A stretch of DNA of 9,665 nucleotides from an uncultured Taibaiella sp. (GTDB lineage Bacteria > Bacteroidota > Bacteroidia > Chitinophagales > Chitinophagaceae), in NCBI GenBank assembly GCA_937871155.1, contig CALMXV010000098.1, forward strand, positions 1-9,665, given 5' to 3'. The notes under the pieces were generated by a model. That model saw only the letters and a list, made by a program, of their open reading frames with translations. It was not told the DNA's origin and made no database searches. Shown here piece by piece: positions 1 to 6,387 of this stretch (positions within the stretch are counted from its first letter, which is position 1; each line of letters begins with the position of its first letter). The translations under genes and the position numbers were made by a program.

Positions 1-490
1 GGCCACCTATAGCGCTACTAGGTTGATGAATCATGATACGACTATGCCTTAAAGCTGTACGTTTTCCTTTAGTACCTGCACACATCAATACAGCAGCCAT
101 AGAAGCTGCCATACCGGTACATATAGTAGATACGTCAGGATTGATGATTTGCATCGTGTCATAAATTCCTAAACCAGCATATACACTGCCACCCGGGCTA
201 TTAATATACATCTGTACATCGCGTGTGCGGTCTGTACTTTCTAAAAATAAAAGCTGGGCAGTAACGATGTTGGCAACTTGATCATTTACGGGCTCTCCCA
301 TAAAAATTATTCTATCCATCATCAACCTACTGAACACATCCATTTGAGCCACATTCATTGGTCGCTCTTCAATAATATATGGTGTTAACGCGGTTGGGTT
401 GTTGGCAATGTGAGATATATAACTATCAAACGTGTTTCCGCTAATACCTCTATGTTTTACGGCATAACTACGAAATTCTTTTCCGTCCAT
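1..490 (-). CDS. clpP: ATP-dependent Clp protease proteolytic subunit ClpP (3' end cut off by window edge)
   Basis: Serine protease subunit that forms the double-heptamer chamber degrading proteins unfolded by ClpX or ClpA-type ATPases in the cytoplasm. I translated 163 residues from the ATG at 490-488. The family signatures are clear: YINSPGGSV (about 95-103) forms the oxyanion region, GMAASMAA (126-133) carries nucleophile Ser130, and [10 protein letters not shown] (149-158) carries His155. The catalytic Asp and the C-terminal quarter lie beyond the left edge. The start is the only ATG between an in-frame stop at 538-536 and the conserved body, and [13 protein letters not shown] is a typical Bacteroidota ClpP beginning. 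No Shine-Dalgarno sequence is seen. The upstream neighbour on the same strand is an aminopeptidase 149 bases away, not trigger factor, which often precedes clpP; whether clpX follows cannot be seen. Confidence 0.96.
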   Translation of the reverse strand, partial: MDGKEFRSYAVKHRGISGNTFDSYISHIANNPTALTPYIIEERPMNVAQMDVFSRLMMDRIIFMGEPVNDQVANIVTAQLLFLESTDRTRDVQMYINSPGGSVYAGLGIYDTMQIINPDVSTICTGMAASMAAVLMCAGTKGKRTALRHSRIMIHQPSSAIGG

Positions 491-545
491 TTTTTTCTGC
501 TTGTTTCTTTTTTTGAGGGCAATAATTAATCCATGTTAAATATAG

Positions 546-572
546 TGACATAATGTCAAACTAATGGTTTGA
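546..572. promoter_or_regulatory. Two overlapping small dyads upstream of clpP, possible operator
   Basis: TGACA-TAA-TGTCA (546-558) is a 5+5 inverted repeat. It overlaps a second one, TCAAAC (556-561) with GTTTGA (567-572). Together they occupy the middle of the 149-base gap between the aminopeptidase stop and the clpP start, where a transcription factor controlling clpP could bind. I do not recognise the motif as that of a named regulator, and arms this short arise by chance in AT-rich DNA. No convincing TAnnTTTG/TTG promoter pair was found for clpP; the nearest -7 like match on the minus strand is TTAGTTTG inside the second dyad, with one mismatch. Confidence 0.22.
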
Positions 573-639
573 TAACTTAAATGTAGAAACTTATTTATAC
601 AAGAATGATTGGTTAAGTTTTTATTAATTGGTTGCTGGC

Positions 640-1926
640 TTATTTCATAGCCGCTTCTATTTCATCAACGGTAATGGGTATGTTTTTAAACAAATCTATG
701 TTACCGTTTTTTGTTAGCCAATAATTATTTTCAATTCTAATTCCCATTTGTTCTTCTTCAATATAGATTCCTGGTTCAATAGTAAATAACATTCCTTCTT
801 TTACTGCTTCATTTCTAGTACCAATATCGTGTACATCTATTCCTAAATGATGACCAATTCCATGATAGAAGTATTTTCTATACGCAGGGTTCTCTGGGTC
901 TTGATTCTTAATGTCTGCTTTTGATATTAAGCCAATTTTCATGAGCTCTTTTTCCATAGAAGCATTTACTAAGTTGATGTATTCAGCATAATTAAGCTTA
1001 GGTTTTAAAATACTTGCACAATAATTATGTACTGCCAAACATGCATTATAGACTTCCTTTTGTCTTTTAGAAAACTTTCCGTTTACTGGGATGGTTCGAG
1101 TTAAGTCGGCACAATAATTTCCATATTCTGCTCCAAAGTCCATCAGTAGCAAATCTCCATCTTTACACACTCTATTATTCTCCACGTAATGCAATACTCT
1201 AGCGCTATCTCCTGAGGCTATAATGCAACCATAAGCATGTCTTGTTGCTCGATTTCTCAAAAACTCATGAGTAATTTCTGCTTCAATTTCATATTCCATC
1301 ACGTCGGGTTTTACAAACTTACATACCCTATTAAAAGCTTTATGAGTAATGTCTATAGCAACCTTTGAGACTTCGACCTCTTCTTTTGTTTTAATTGCTC
1401 TAAGCTGTTTCATAATTTTAGCAGCTCTTTCGTAATGGTGTAGGGGATATCGTTTCATAATATCCTGTAAAAACAAAAGATCTAGTCTTGGGTTATCTAA
1501 GTTTAAACGATCATTCTCATTAGTGTTTAGATATACAACATCTGCATGATGCATCCATACATGAAGTAGTGAGGCTATACTATCGGTAAATTGTATGTTG
1601 GAGATGCCAGAAATAGCTGTTGCTTCAACTTTACGAAGTAAATGTCCATTCCATTTTTCAAGTTGCTCATTCGGCCGCTGTAGCACTAAAATTTCTCTTG
1701 CATTTTTATCCGCATTGTCAGGATATAATATAACCATGGATTTCTCTTGAACAATGCCACTCAGCCACACTACATCAGAGTTGGGTTTGTATTTGTAAGC
1801 GGCATCTCCATTTTCTGGGATTTCTGGGTTGGCGGGGAAAATAGCAATACTATTTGGCTTCATGGATTTCATGAAACGCTGACGGTTTTGTGTATATAGT
1901 TTTGATGGTATTGGTAAGTATTTCAT
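640..1926 (-). CDS. pepP: Xaa-Pro aminopeptidase (aminopeptidase P, M24B metallopeptidase)
   Basis: Cytoplasmic dinuclear-metal peptidase that removes the N-terminal residue from peptides whose second residue is proline. The 428-residue product is close to the usual 430-440. An AMP_N-type N-terminal domain (about 6-140) is followed by the pita-bread M24 domain (about 180-420). All five metal ligands are present: Asp263 (LLMDFGAEY), Asp274 (ADLTRT), His359 (HGIGHHLG), Glu384 (TIEPGIY) and Glu399 (GIRIENNYW). I place the start at 1926 (MKYLPIPSKLY). The reading frame stays open to an ATG at 2064, but the extra 46 residues are low-complexity, lack family similarity, and would have to be translated through the terminator of the preceding gene. 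The gene symbol is the family name; substrate preference cannot be read from sequence. Confidence 0.93.
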   Translation of the reverse strand: MKYLPIPSKLYTQNRQRFMKSMKPNSIAIFPANPEIPENGDAAYKYKPNSDVVWLSGIVQEKSMVILYPDNADKNAREILVLQRPNEQLEKWNGHLLRKVEATAISGISNIQFTDSIASLLHVWMHHADVVYLNTNENDRLNLDNPRLDLLFLQDIMKRYPLHHYERAAKIMKQLRAIKTKEEVEVSKVAIDITHKAFNRVCKFVKPDVMEYEIEAEITHEFLRNRATRHAYGCIIASGDSARVLHYVENNRVCKDGDLLLMDFGAEYGNYCADLTRTIPVNGKFSKRQKEVYNACLAVHNYCASILKPKLNYAEYINLVNASMEKELMKIGLISKADIKNQDPENPAYRKYFYHGIGHHLGIDVHDIGTRNEAVKEGMLFTIEPGIYIEEEQMGIRIENNYWLTKNGNIDLFKNIPITVDEIEAAMK

Positions 1927-1961
1927 ACAAGTAACATAAAATAGATAGTGAAGGTAAGGAT

Positions 1962-1995
1962 AAAAAAATATTCCCTCAGTCGATTGAGGGAATAT
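1962..1995 (-). terminator. Intrinsic terminator of the secreted-protein gene
   Basis: ATATTCCCTCA (1968-1978) pairs perfectly with TGAGGGAATAT (1985-1995) around a 6-base loop. Read on the minus strand, the 11-bp stem is followed directly by TTTTTT (1967-1962). It lies 31 bases past the stop codon of the gene at 2027-2428 and 36 bases before the aminopeptidase start, so it separates two same-strand genes into different transcripts. Confidence 0.88.
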
Positions 1996-2026
1996 AAATT
2001 TAAGATAGGGGGTAATTAATTTAGGG

Positions 2027-2428
2027 TTAGGGGGCCTTAAAGGCAACCTTGTTAGACTGCTCAAAATCTTCGGGTATAATTATAGCTTTCTTAGAAAGAA
2101 ATACTTTCGATGAAATTGATGCGCCATCCATAGTCACTTGAGTTAAATAGTAATAATTATATCTTATAGATTTCAAGTTATGGCGGTATTGCTGCGGAAT
2201 CATACTATTTCCTTTTGATGATATTGTCTCAATTACTTCAAAATCTTCATTCATGTTTTGAGAACCATGTAAAATAAAATACTTGACATTAACCTCTTTG
2301 CTAGTTTGAAAGGTTAGATAACCACTAGTAGATATTTTCATTTTAGAAATTATGGATTGGTTTCCTTGACCATAAATAAAGTTGCTAAATAACATAGTTA
2401 TTATTGCGACAATGATTTGCTTTTTCAT
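2027..2428 (-). CDS. Small secreted protein with a T9SS-associated, Fn3-like module
   Basis: This 133-residue protein has a clear signal peptide: MKK, a hydrophobic core at about 5-18, and likely cleavage near YG-QG (20/21). The remainder is predicted beta-rich. Its spacing KYFILHGSQN (49-58), FEVIETISSKGNS (63-75), YYYLTQVTMDG (92-102) and SSKV (106-109) follows the pattern 'F.ver S.dg..F..ig.v...G.S ... YYRLkqvd.dG...yS.v'. That pattern is common just before the C-terminal sorting domain of large Bacteroidota secreted proteins. This is family pattern recognition, not a search. The sorting domain is absent, so the protein is expected in the periplasm or outside by another route. It is monocistronic: a terminator lies 31 bases downstream and a divergent gene upstream. 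The specific role is unknown. Confidence 0.82.
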   Translation of the reverse strand: MKKQIIVAIITMLFSNFIYGQGNQSIISKMKISTSGYLTFQTSKEVNVKYFILHGSQNMNEDFEVIETISSKGNSMIPQQYRHNLKSIRYNYYYLTQVTMDGASISSKVFLSKKAIIIPEDFEQSNKVAFKAP

Positions 2429-2539
2429 AATATAGTTTTTAAAAAATGAATTGTTTGTTTTTCTATCACAAAGATGCTACTATTAGAAGGCTATTTATTT
2501 AGAAAAACTACCTATAGCTATACAGTTATATATCCTAAT

Positions 2540-2567
2540 TATAAATGCGTATAAATACACATTTATA
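2540..2567. repeat. AT-rich inverted repeat in the divergent spacer
   Basis: TATAAATG (2540-2547) and CATTTATA (2560-2567) form a perfect 8-bp dyad with a 12-base spacer that repeats TATAAATA (2550-2557). It sits in the 212-base spacer between divergent genes, 20 bases upstream of the candidate -33 element of the plus-strand operon. It could be an operator for that promoter, possibly for the regulator encoded at 4574-5218, or an AT-rich coincidence. The rest of the spacer holds only another short palindrome, TATAGCTATA (2513-2522), and no small gene or RNA that I can recognise. Confidence 0.3.
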
Positions 2568-2587
2568 TAAAACTAGTTGAATTCTAA

Positions 2588-2618
2588 TTGGAAAATATAT
2601 CTGAAAACCATACATTCG
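2588..2618 (+). promoter_or_regulatory. Candidate Bacteroidota-type promoter of the 7TM/two-component operon
   Basis: TTG (2588-2590), a 20-base spacer, and TACATTCG (2611-2618) match the phylum's TTTG/TAnnTTTG arrangement with one mismatch in the -7 element. Transcription would begin roughly 15-20 bases before the ATG at 2641, leaving a very short leader with no Shine-Dalgarno sequence. The spacing is right but the match is imperfect. Confidence 0.4.
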
Positions 2619-2640
2619 AACTCAACTAAATTATTAGATA

Positions 2641-3156
2641 ATGACTAACTTATCAGAAAAAGAAATTGCATTTTCTTATTTTAAGAACAATCCAGCTGAA
2701 GCTAAAGCTTTATTCATGGAGATGAATTATCAAGCTGATGAAACAGGAAATGCTCGTGCATTTAAAACTACACTACCAAATGCTGAAACATGGATAGACC
2801 ATTATCAAAGTGCCGGTAATGTGGGTCCGGAATCTTTCTTATTACCTATAGAAGCACTATTTGATCATTTAAGCAACCTTAAAAGAAGTAATGGAGATGT
2901 AGTTGATATAAGCGAAGTAAAATACTTACATGTTTTTTTAGCAAGGACTATTGCTGGAGACCCGAAATCAACTACCATTGTCGTATCTGCAGTAGTAGTA
3001 GATGCTAATATAGGAAACCATGTGTATGAGTATGATGCGGACAATACACCTTTTGTTTTAGAACATGTAATTCCTTGTCCAAAATGCCAAGATATGGTAG
3101 CGGGGCATACAATTGATGTTCATGAAAAAATTGATAATTCTGACCCAAAACCTTAG
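2641..3156 (+). CDS. Uncharacterised 171-residue soluble protein, first gene of the two-component operon
   Basis: I do not recognise this family. The product has no signal peptide and no membrane segment. It begins with an acidic/helical part (about 1-80), including the hydrophobic stretch SFLLPIEALFDHL (65-77). A beta-rich second half follows, with runs such as TTIVVSAVVVDA (111-122). The C-terminal part holds a CPKC pair (Cys146, Cys149) with His142, His156 and His161 close by, which could bind a metal or act as a redox pair; this is inference. The stop TAG is followed at once by an in-frame TAA. The next gene starts 6 bases later, so it is almost certainly cotranscribed with the membrane protein, kinase and regulator. 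Its place at the head of that cluster suggests a role in signal input or output. Confidence 0.85.
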   Translation: MTNLSEKEIAFSYFKNNPAEAKALFMEMNYQADETGNARAFKTTLPNAETWIDHYQSAGNVGPESFLLPIEALFDHLSNLKRSNGDVVDISEVKYLHVFLARTIAGDPKSTTIVVSAVVVDANIGNHVYEYDADNTPFVLEHVIPCPKCQDMVAGHTIDVHEKIDNSDPKP

Positions 3157-3162
3157 TAAATA

Positions 3163-3795
3163 ATGCTTGATAAAATTTATGTGTTGATTTTATCCGCTTC
3201 TTTCTTGGCTTCAGTTTATAATTGGAGGCATATTAACATTGCTGAGAAAGTAATTGCATGTTTACTATTTTTCTCCTTGGCAAATGAATTACTGTGTAGA
3301 TATTTATTATATAGGAATTTGCCACTTGGGGTTGCACATAATGTTTTCAGTGTTTTTGAAATTTTATTAACTACTGCTTTTTTTCTGTTAGTTGTTAATT
3401 ATAGAAATGTACTGTTTAAAACTATAGGAATTACGATTGTGTGGCTAATAATCATTATTCTAAATTCCATATTCTATAATCCCTTTAATTATTTAAACAT
3501 AAACGTGCTTGTGCTTGAGTCAGTATATTTCATTGGTTTGTCATTATATGTATTATATAATGTCTTGTTAGATGACAACGTCGAAGATTTATTTAGAAAC
3601 AGCTTGTTTTCACTAGTATGTTTACAACTAATACTTTGGGGCGGTTCTTTTATGTTTTGGAGCCTTGGCATCTATTTAATCAATAATAACATTAATGCAA
3701 CTGCCGTTAATAATTATCATATAATACTCAATATACTTGTGTACTTCGGGTTTTTTATTGTTTATACTTTATTTGGTAAACTGAAGCTAACATGA
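3163..3795 (+). CDS. Seven-helix integral membrane protein, putative sensor partner of the adjacent kinase
   Basis: The 210-residue protein is almost wholly hydrophobic, with seven likely transmembrane helices at about 5-21, 28-50, 57-79, 83-105, 112-135, 147-172 and 186-206 and only short loops. Polar residues inside helices stand out: Asn41 and Glu42, His59, Glu66, Glu119 and His186. The HNVFSVFE segment (59-66) has the Asn-x-x-x-x-x-Glu look of small 7TM proteins commonly encoded in Bacteroidota, but I know no assigned function. Its stop codon overlaps the kinase start (ATGA, 3792-3795), implying translational coupling. Because the kinase lacks a sensory domain, this protein is a reasonable receptor candidate. 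A transporter or assembly role is not excluded. Confidence 0.85.
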   Translation: MLDKIYVLILSASFLASVYNWRHINIAEKVIACLLFFSLANELLCRYLLYRNLPLGVAHNVFSVFEILLTTAFFLLVVNYRNVLFKTIGITIVWLIIIILNSIFYNPFNYLNINVLVLESVYFIGLSLYVLYNVLLDDNVEDLFRNSLFSLVCLQLILWGGSFMFWSLGIYLINNNINATAVNNYHIILNILVYFGFFIVYTLFGKLKLT

Positions 3796-4577
3796 CCAAT
3801 CAACATACCCTATTAATCTTTTTATTGGGCACTTTTATATTGCTTAGTTTTTCACTATTCGTAGTTTTATTTATACTTCAATACAAGAAACGACAACAAT
3901 TATTTAAACTTGAAACAATAAACTTAGAGCACCAATTTCAATCACAATTATTAAATACCAAACTTGAAGTACAAGAACAAGCCTATAAATATTTATCAGA
4001 AGAAATACACGATAATGTAGGACAAGAGCTTAGCTTAGTAAAATTACACCTTTATACACTTAGCTTAAATAGTCAACATGATTCTAAAGAAGTAATTCAA
4101 AATGCAACTGAAGTGCTTTCGAAGGCTATAAATGATTTAAGAACTATAAGTCATAATTTGAATGGAAATTCTATTTCTAAAAATGGGTTGCCGGAGTCTC
4201 TTCAAAAAGAAGTTAGTTATATAAATAGTGCAAAGTCTTTAAAAGCAGTTTTAAATGTATCTGGGATAGTATTTTCATTTCCGCCGGATATAGAACTATT
4301 AATATTTAGAATAATTCAAGAGTCTTTAAATAATACAATTAAACACGCAAAGGCGAATACCGTAGTCGTTACTCTAGATTATAGAGTGGATCATGTTTAT
4401 ATTTTGATAAAAGATGATGGCATTGGCTTTGACACTAACAGCCCAAAGCTATCTAAAAGCCTTGGACTTATGAATATTGCTACTAGGGCTAAACTTCTGA
4501 ATGCAAAACTTACAATTTCTTCTGAGATTAACCATGGGACTTCAATTTCTTTAGTTTTAAAATCAACAGCTGTATGA
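3792..4577 (+). CDS. Sensor histidine kinase, NarL-type (HisKA_3 + HATPase_c), minimal
   Basis: Inner-membrane kinase that autophosphorylates on His and passes phosphate to the adjacent regulator. One N-terminal membrane helix (about 7-29) is followed by a charged coiled-coil linker (33-68). The HisKA_3 dimerisation domain has the phospho-acceptor His73 in EEIHDNVGQELS (70-81), with the downstream RTISHNL (117-123) typical of this class. The ATPase domain shows an N box with Asn181 (QESLNNTIKHA, 176-186), G1 DDGIG (208-212) and G2 SLGLMNI (223-229). At 261 residues it has no extracellular or PAS/GAF domain, so it must take its signal from a partner. Both ends overlap neighbours by 4 bases: the 7TM gene upstream and the response regulator downstream. 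All key catalytic residues are intact. Confidence 0.95.
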   Translation: MTNQHTLLIFLLGTFILLSFSLFVVLFILQYKKRQQLFKLETINLEHQFQSQLLNTKLEVQEQAYKYLSEEIHDNVGQELSLVKLHLYTLSLNSQHDSKEVIQNATEVLSKAINDLRTISHNLNGNSISKNGLPESLQKEVSYINSAKSLKAVLNVSGIVFSFPPDIELLIFRIIQESLNNTIKHAKANTVVVTLDYRVDHVYILIKDDGIGFDTNSPKLSKSLGLMNIATRAKLLNAKLTISSEINHGTSISLVLKSTAV

Positions 4578-5218
4578 GTATTGAAAAAATAAGAATCGCA
4601 ATGGCAGACGATCATGCATTGTTAAGAAAGTCTTTAGCTACTGTAATAAATTCTATGGAAGAATTTGAAGTTATTATAAGTGTAGATAACGGTAAGTTAT
4701 TATTAGAAGCTCTTAAAACGACTAATATGTTACCACAGGTTTGTATCCTTGATATTAATATGCCAGAGATGAATGGGTATGAAACTGCAAGAGAACTTTT
4801 TAATTCTTATCCAGAAATAAAAATTATTGCTCTTTCAATGTATGACAACGAGCAAAATGTAATTCAAATGATTAGAAATGGAGCAACAGGATATCTATTA
4901 AAAGATGCCGATCCCGAAGAATTAAGGCGAGCGATTTTAGATGTTGTAACGTATGGGTTTTATCAATCAAACCTCACAAAAGGTAAGCTTTTAAGAACCG
5001 TGCCTCATGAAGATGAGCTTTCTGAAAATGAACTGAATTTTTTAAAGCTATGTTGTTCTGAATTATCTTATAAAGAAATTGCTGAAAAAATGTTTAAAAG
5101 TCCCAGAACAATTGACGGATATCGCGACTCCTTATTTTCTAAATTAGATGTTACTTCACGAACTGGCTTAGTACTTTATGCTATCAAAACGGGAATTGTT
5201 CCAATAAACGGAAAATAA
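4574..5218 (+). CDS. NarL/FixJ-family response regulator (REC + LuxR-type HTH)
   Basis: DNA-binding partner of the overlapping kinase gene (start overlaps its stop as ATGA). The receiver domain (about 5-122) keeps the acidic pocket Asp12/Asp13, the phosphorylation site Asp60 in ILDINMPEMNG (58-68), Ser88 and Lys110. The C-terminal LuxR/GerE helix-turn-helix runs from about 149 to 208 (LSENELNFLKL, then YKEIAEKMF, then SPRTIDGYR). It ends in the SRTGLVLYAIKTGIV stretch common among Bacteroidota members. The 214-residue length is normal. It probably regulates its own operon and/or genes elsewhere; the targets are not visible, although dyads at 2540-2567 are possible sites. Confidence 0.96.
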   Translation: MSIEKIRIAMADDHALLRKSLATVINSMEEFEVIISVDNGKLLLEALKTTNMLPQVCILDINMPEMNGYETARELFNSYPEIKIIALSMYDNEQNVIQMIRNGATGYLLKDADPEELRRAILDVVTYGFYQSNLTKGKLLRTVPHEDELSENELNFLKLCCSELSYKEIAEKMFKSPRTIDGYRDSLFSKLDVTSRTGLVLYAIKTGIVPINGK

Positions 5219-5251
5219 TGATTTCACTCTATTGGTTTTTCAATAAAATCA
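5219..5251 (+). terminator. Weak bulged hairpin after the response regulator gene
   Basis: TGATTT (5219-5224) pairs with AAATCA (5246-5251), and TATTG (5230-5234) with CAATA (5241-5245). A one-sided bulge of 5 bases separates the two stems and the loop is 6 bases. It begins directly after the stop codon at 5218. There is no following T tract, so if it terminates transcription it would do so poorly; it may only stabilise the mRNA 3' end. Confidence 0.22.
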
Positions 5252-5268
5252 ATGTTCCTATTCATAAA

Positions 5269-5299
5269 TTGCTAAGCTGTGAAATATGCTATAGCTTTG
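5269..5299 (+). promoter_or_regulatory. Bacteroidota-type promoter for the methionine synthase module, possibly leaderless
   Basis: TTG (5269-5271), a 20-base spacer and TAGCTTTG (5292-5299) form a full match to the TAnnTTTG -7 consensus with the right distance to a -33 TTG. Only four bases separate the -7 element from the ATG at 5304, so transcription would start at or next to the start codon. The remaining upstream sequence is too short for a SAM or cobalamin riboswitch downstream of this promoter. Confidence 0.55.
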
Positions 5300-5303
5300 T
5301 AAA

Positions 5304-6332
5304 ATGGAAAATAGAACCAATCAACTTAAGAAATTACTGTCAAAAAACATACTAATGATAGATGGTGCTATGGGCACCATGATTCAAAAACATAAATTAG
5401 AAGAAAGTGATTATCGTGGTGAAAAATTTAAAGATTATCAATTAGATGTAAAGGGGAATAATGACTTACTATGCCTTACCCAACCAGAAATAATTAAAAA
5501 TATTCATAAAGAATATCTTGAAGCTGGAGCTAATATTATTGAGACCAACACATTTAATGCACAAGCTGTTTCACTCGAAGATTATAAAATGCAATCACTT
5601 GCTACTGAAATTAACTTAGCTGCAGCAAAATTAGCCCAACAAGCAATTAAAGAATATGTAACAGAAAAAAATGCAGATGCTTCATGTCTATTTGTTGCTG
5701 GTGCTATTGGACCAATGAATAAAACACTATCACTTTCTCCAGATGTAAATAACCCTGGATTCAGGGCCGTTACTTTTGATGAAGTTTCTAATGCTTATTA
5801 TGAACAAATAAGTGCTTTAATAAGTGGTGGAGTTGATATACTATTGGTTGAGACAATTTTTGATACCTTAAATGCAAAAGCTGCAATTTTTGCTATCAAA
5901 AAATATTTCAACGATCATAAAATAGAACTTCCTGTTATGATTTCGGGAACCATAACCGATGCATCTGGAAGAACTTTAAGTGGTCAAACACTCGAAGCTT
6001 TTTACATTTCTATGATGCATGCTAATCCTATTAGTATAGGGTTGAACTGTGCTTTAGGTGCAGATCAAATGCGCCCTCATATTGAAGAGCTTTCTTCTAT
6101 AGCGGGTTGTCACGTAAGTGCATATCCAAATGCGGGTTTACCAAATGCTATGGGTGAATATGATGAAACGCCTGAAATAATGGCTGAAACCGTTGGTGAG
6201 TTTGCAAAACAAGGGTGGATAAACCTAATGGGCGGCTGTTGTGGCACCACCCCTGATCACATAAGAGCAATTAAAAAGGAAATGGATAGATATTCTCCAA
6301 GATCGCTCCCAAGCTTTTCCAGCAACAATTAA
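5304..6332 (+). CDS. Stand-alone homocysteine-binding module of cobalamin-dependent methionine synthase (MetH N-terminal domain)
   Basis: Homocysteine S-methyltransferase barrel that binds zinc and homocysteine and, in MetH, receives the methyl group from methylcobalamin. The 342 residues align from end to end with the first module of E. coli Met[14 protein letters not shown] (16-28), [11 protein letters not shown] (51-61), IIETNTFN (78-85), [18 protein letters not shown] (212-229), GLNCALG (246-252) and MGGCCGTTP (309-317). Zinc ligands Cys249, Cys312 and Cys313 are present. The start fits the usual N-terminus, with about 15 residues before the DGAMG motif. The stop falls just where the folate-binding module would begin, so this is a clean domain split and not a frameshift. 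Split MetH proteins are known in Bacteroidota, but the partner carrying the folate, cobalamin and activation modules is not adjacent here. A cobalamin-independent use of another methyl donor is possible but less likely given the close MetH similarity. Confidence 0.93.
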   Translation: MENRTNQLKKLLSKNILMIDGAMGTMIQKHKLEESDYRGEKFKDYQLDVKGNNDLLCLTQPEIIKNIHKEYLEAGANIIETNTFNAQAVSLEDYKMQSLATEINLAAAKLAQQAIKEYVTEKNADASCLFVAGAIGPMNKTLSLSPDVNNPGFRAVTFDEVSNAYYEQISALISGGVDILLVETIFDTLNAKAAIFAIKKYFNDHKIELPVMISGTITDASGRTLSGQTLEAFYISMMHANPISIGLNCALGADQMRPHIEELSSIAGCHVSAYPNAGLPNAMGEYDETPEIMAETVGEFAKQGWINLMGGCCGTTPDHIRAIKKEMDRYSPRSLPSFSSNN

Positions 6333-6352
6333 ATGATTTGGTAGTAAGTTTA

Positions 6353-6387
6353 AAAAAATCGTTCAGTATAAAATTGAACTATTTTTT
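6353..6387. terminator. Bidirectional intrinsic terminator between convergent genes
   Basis: AAAAAATCGTTCA (6353-6365) pairs with TGAACTATTTTTT (6375-6387) with one mismatch (C6360 opposite A6380-side position) and a 9-base loop. The A tract on one arm and T tract on the other serve transcripts from both sides: the methionine module (plus) and apaG (minus). The right arm reaches into the apaG stop codon (6388-6386). Confidence 0.7.

Noticed and set aside
549..572. sigma70-like TTGACA promoter for clpP on the minus strand
   Set aside because: A TTGACA occurs, but no -10 box is found at 16-18 bases (TATATT is only 9 bases away), and Bacteroidota use a different promoter consensus.
2021..2034. 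TTAGGGTTAGGGGG, resembling a telomere-like repeat
   Set aside because: Only two units, lying at the stop codon and 3' end of the secreted-protein gene; no array, so coincidence.
2469..2476. Minus-strand CATCTTTG as a -7 element for the secreted-protein gene
   Set aside because: One mismatch in the key TA and no TTG/TTTG at the expected distance upstream; not strong enough to list.
3489..3671. Minus-strand 60-codon ORF
   Set aside because: Lies entirely inside the 7TM gene on the opposite strand, with no family features; a shadow ORF.
4397..4615. Minus-strand 72-codon ORF
   Set aside because: Antisense to the well-supported kinase and regulator genes, with no recognisable protein features.
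5219..5303. SAM or cobalamin riboswitch before the methionine module
   Set aside because: Only 85 bases are available, and the best promoter sits at the 3' end of that stretch, so no aptamer would be transcribed from it; no riboswitch core was recognised.
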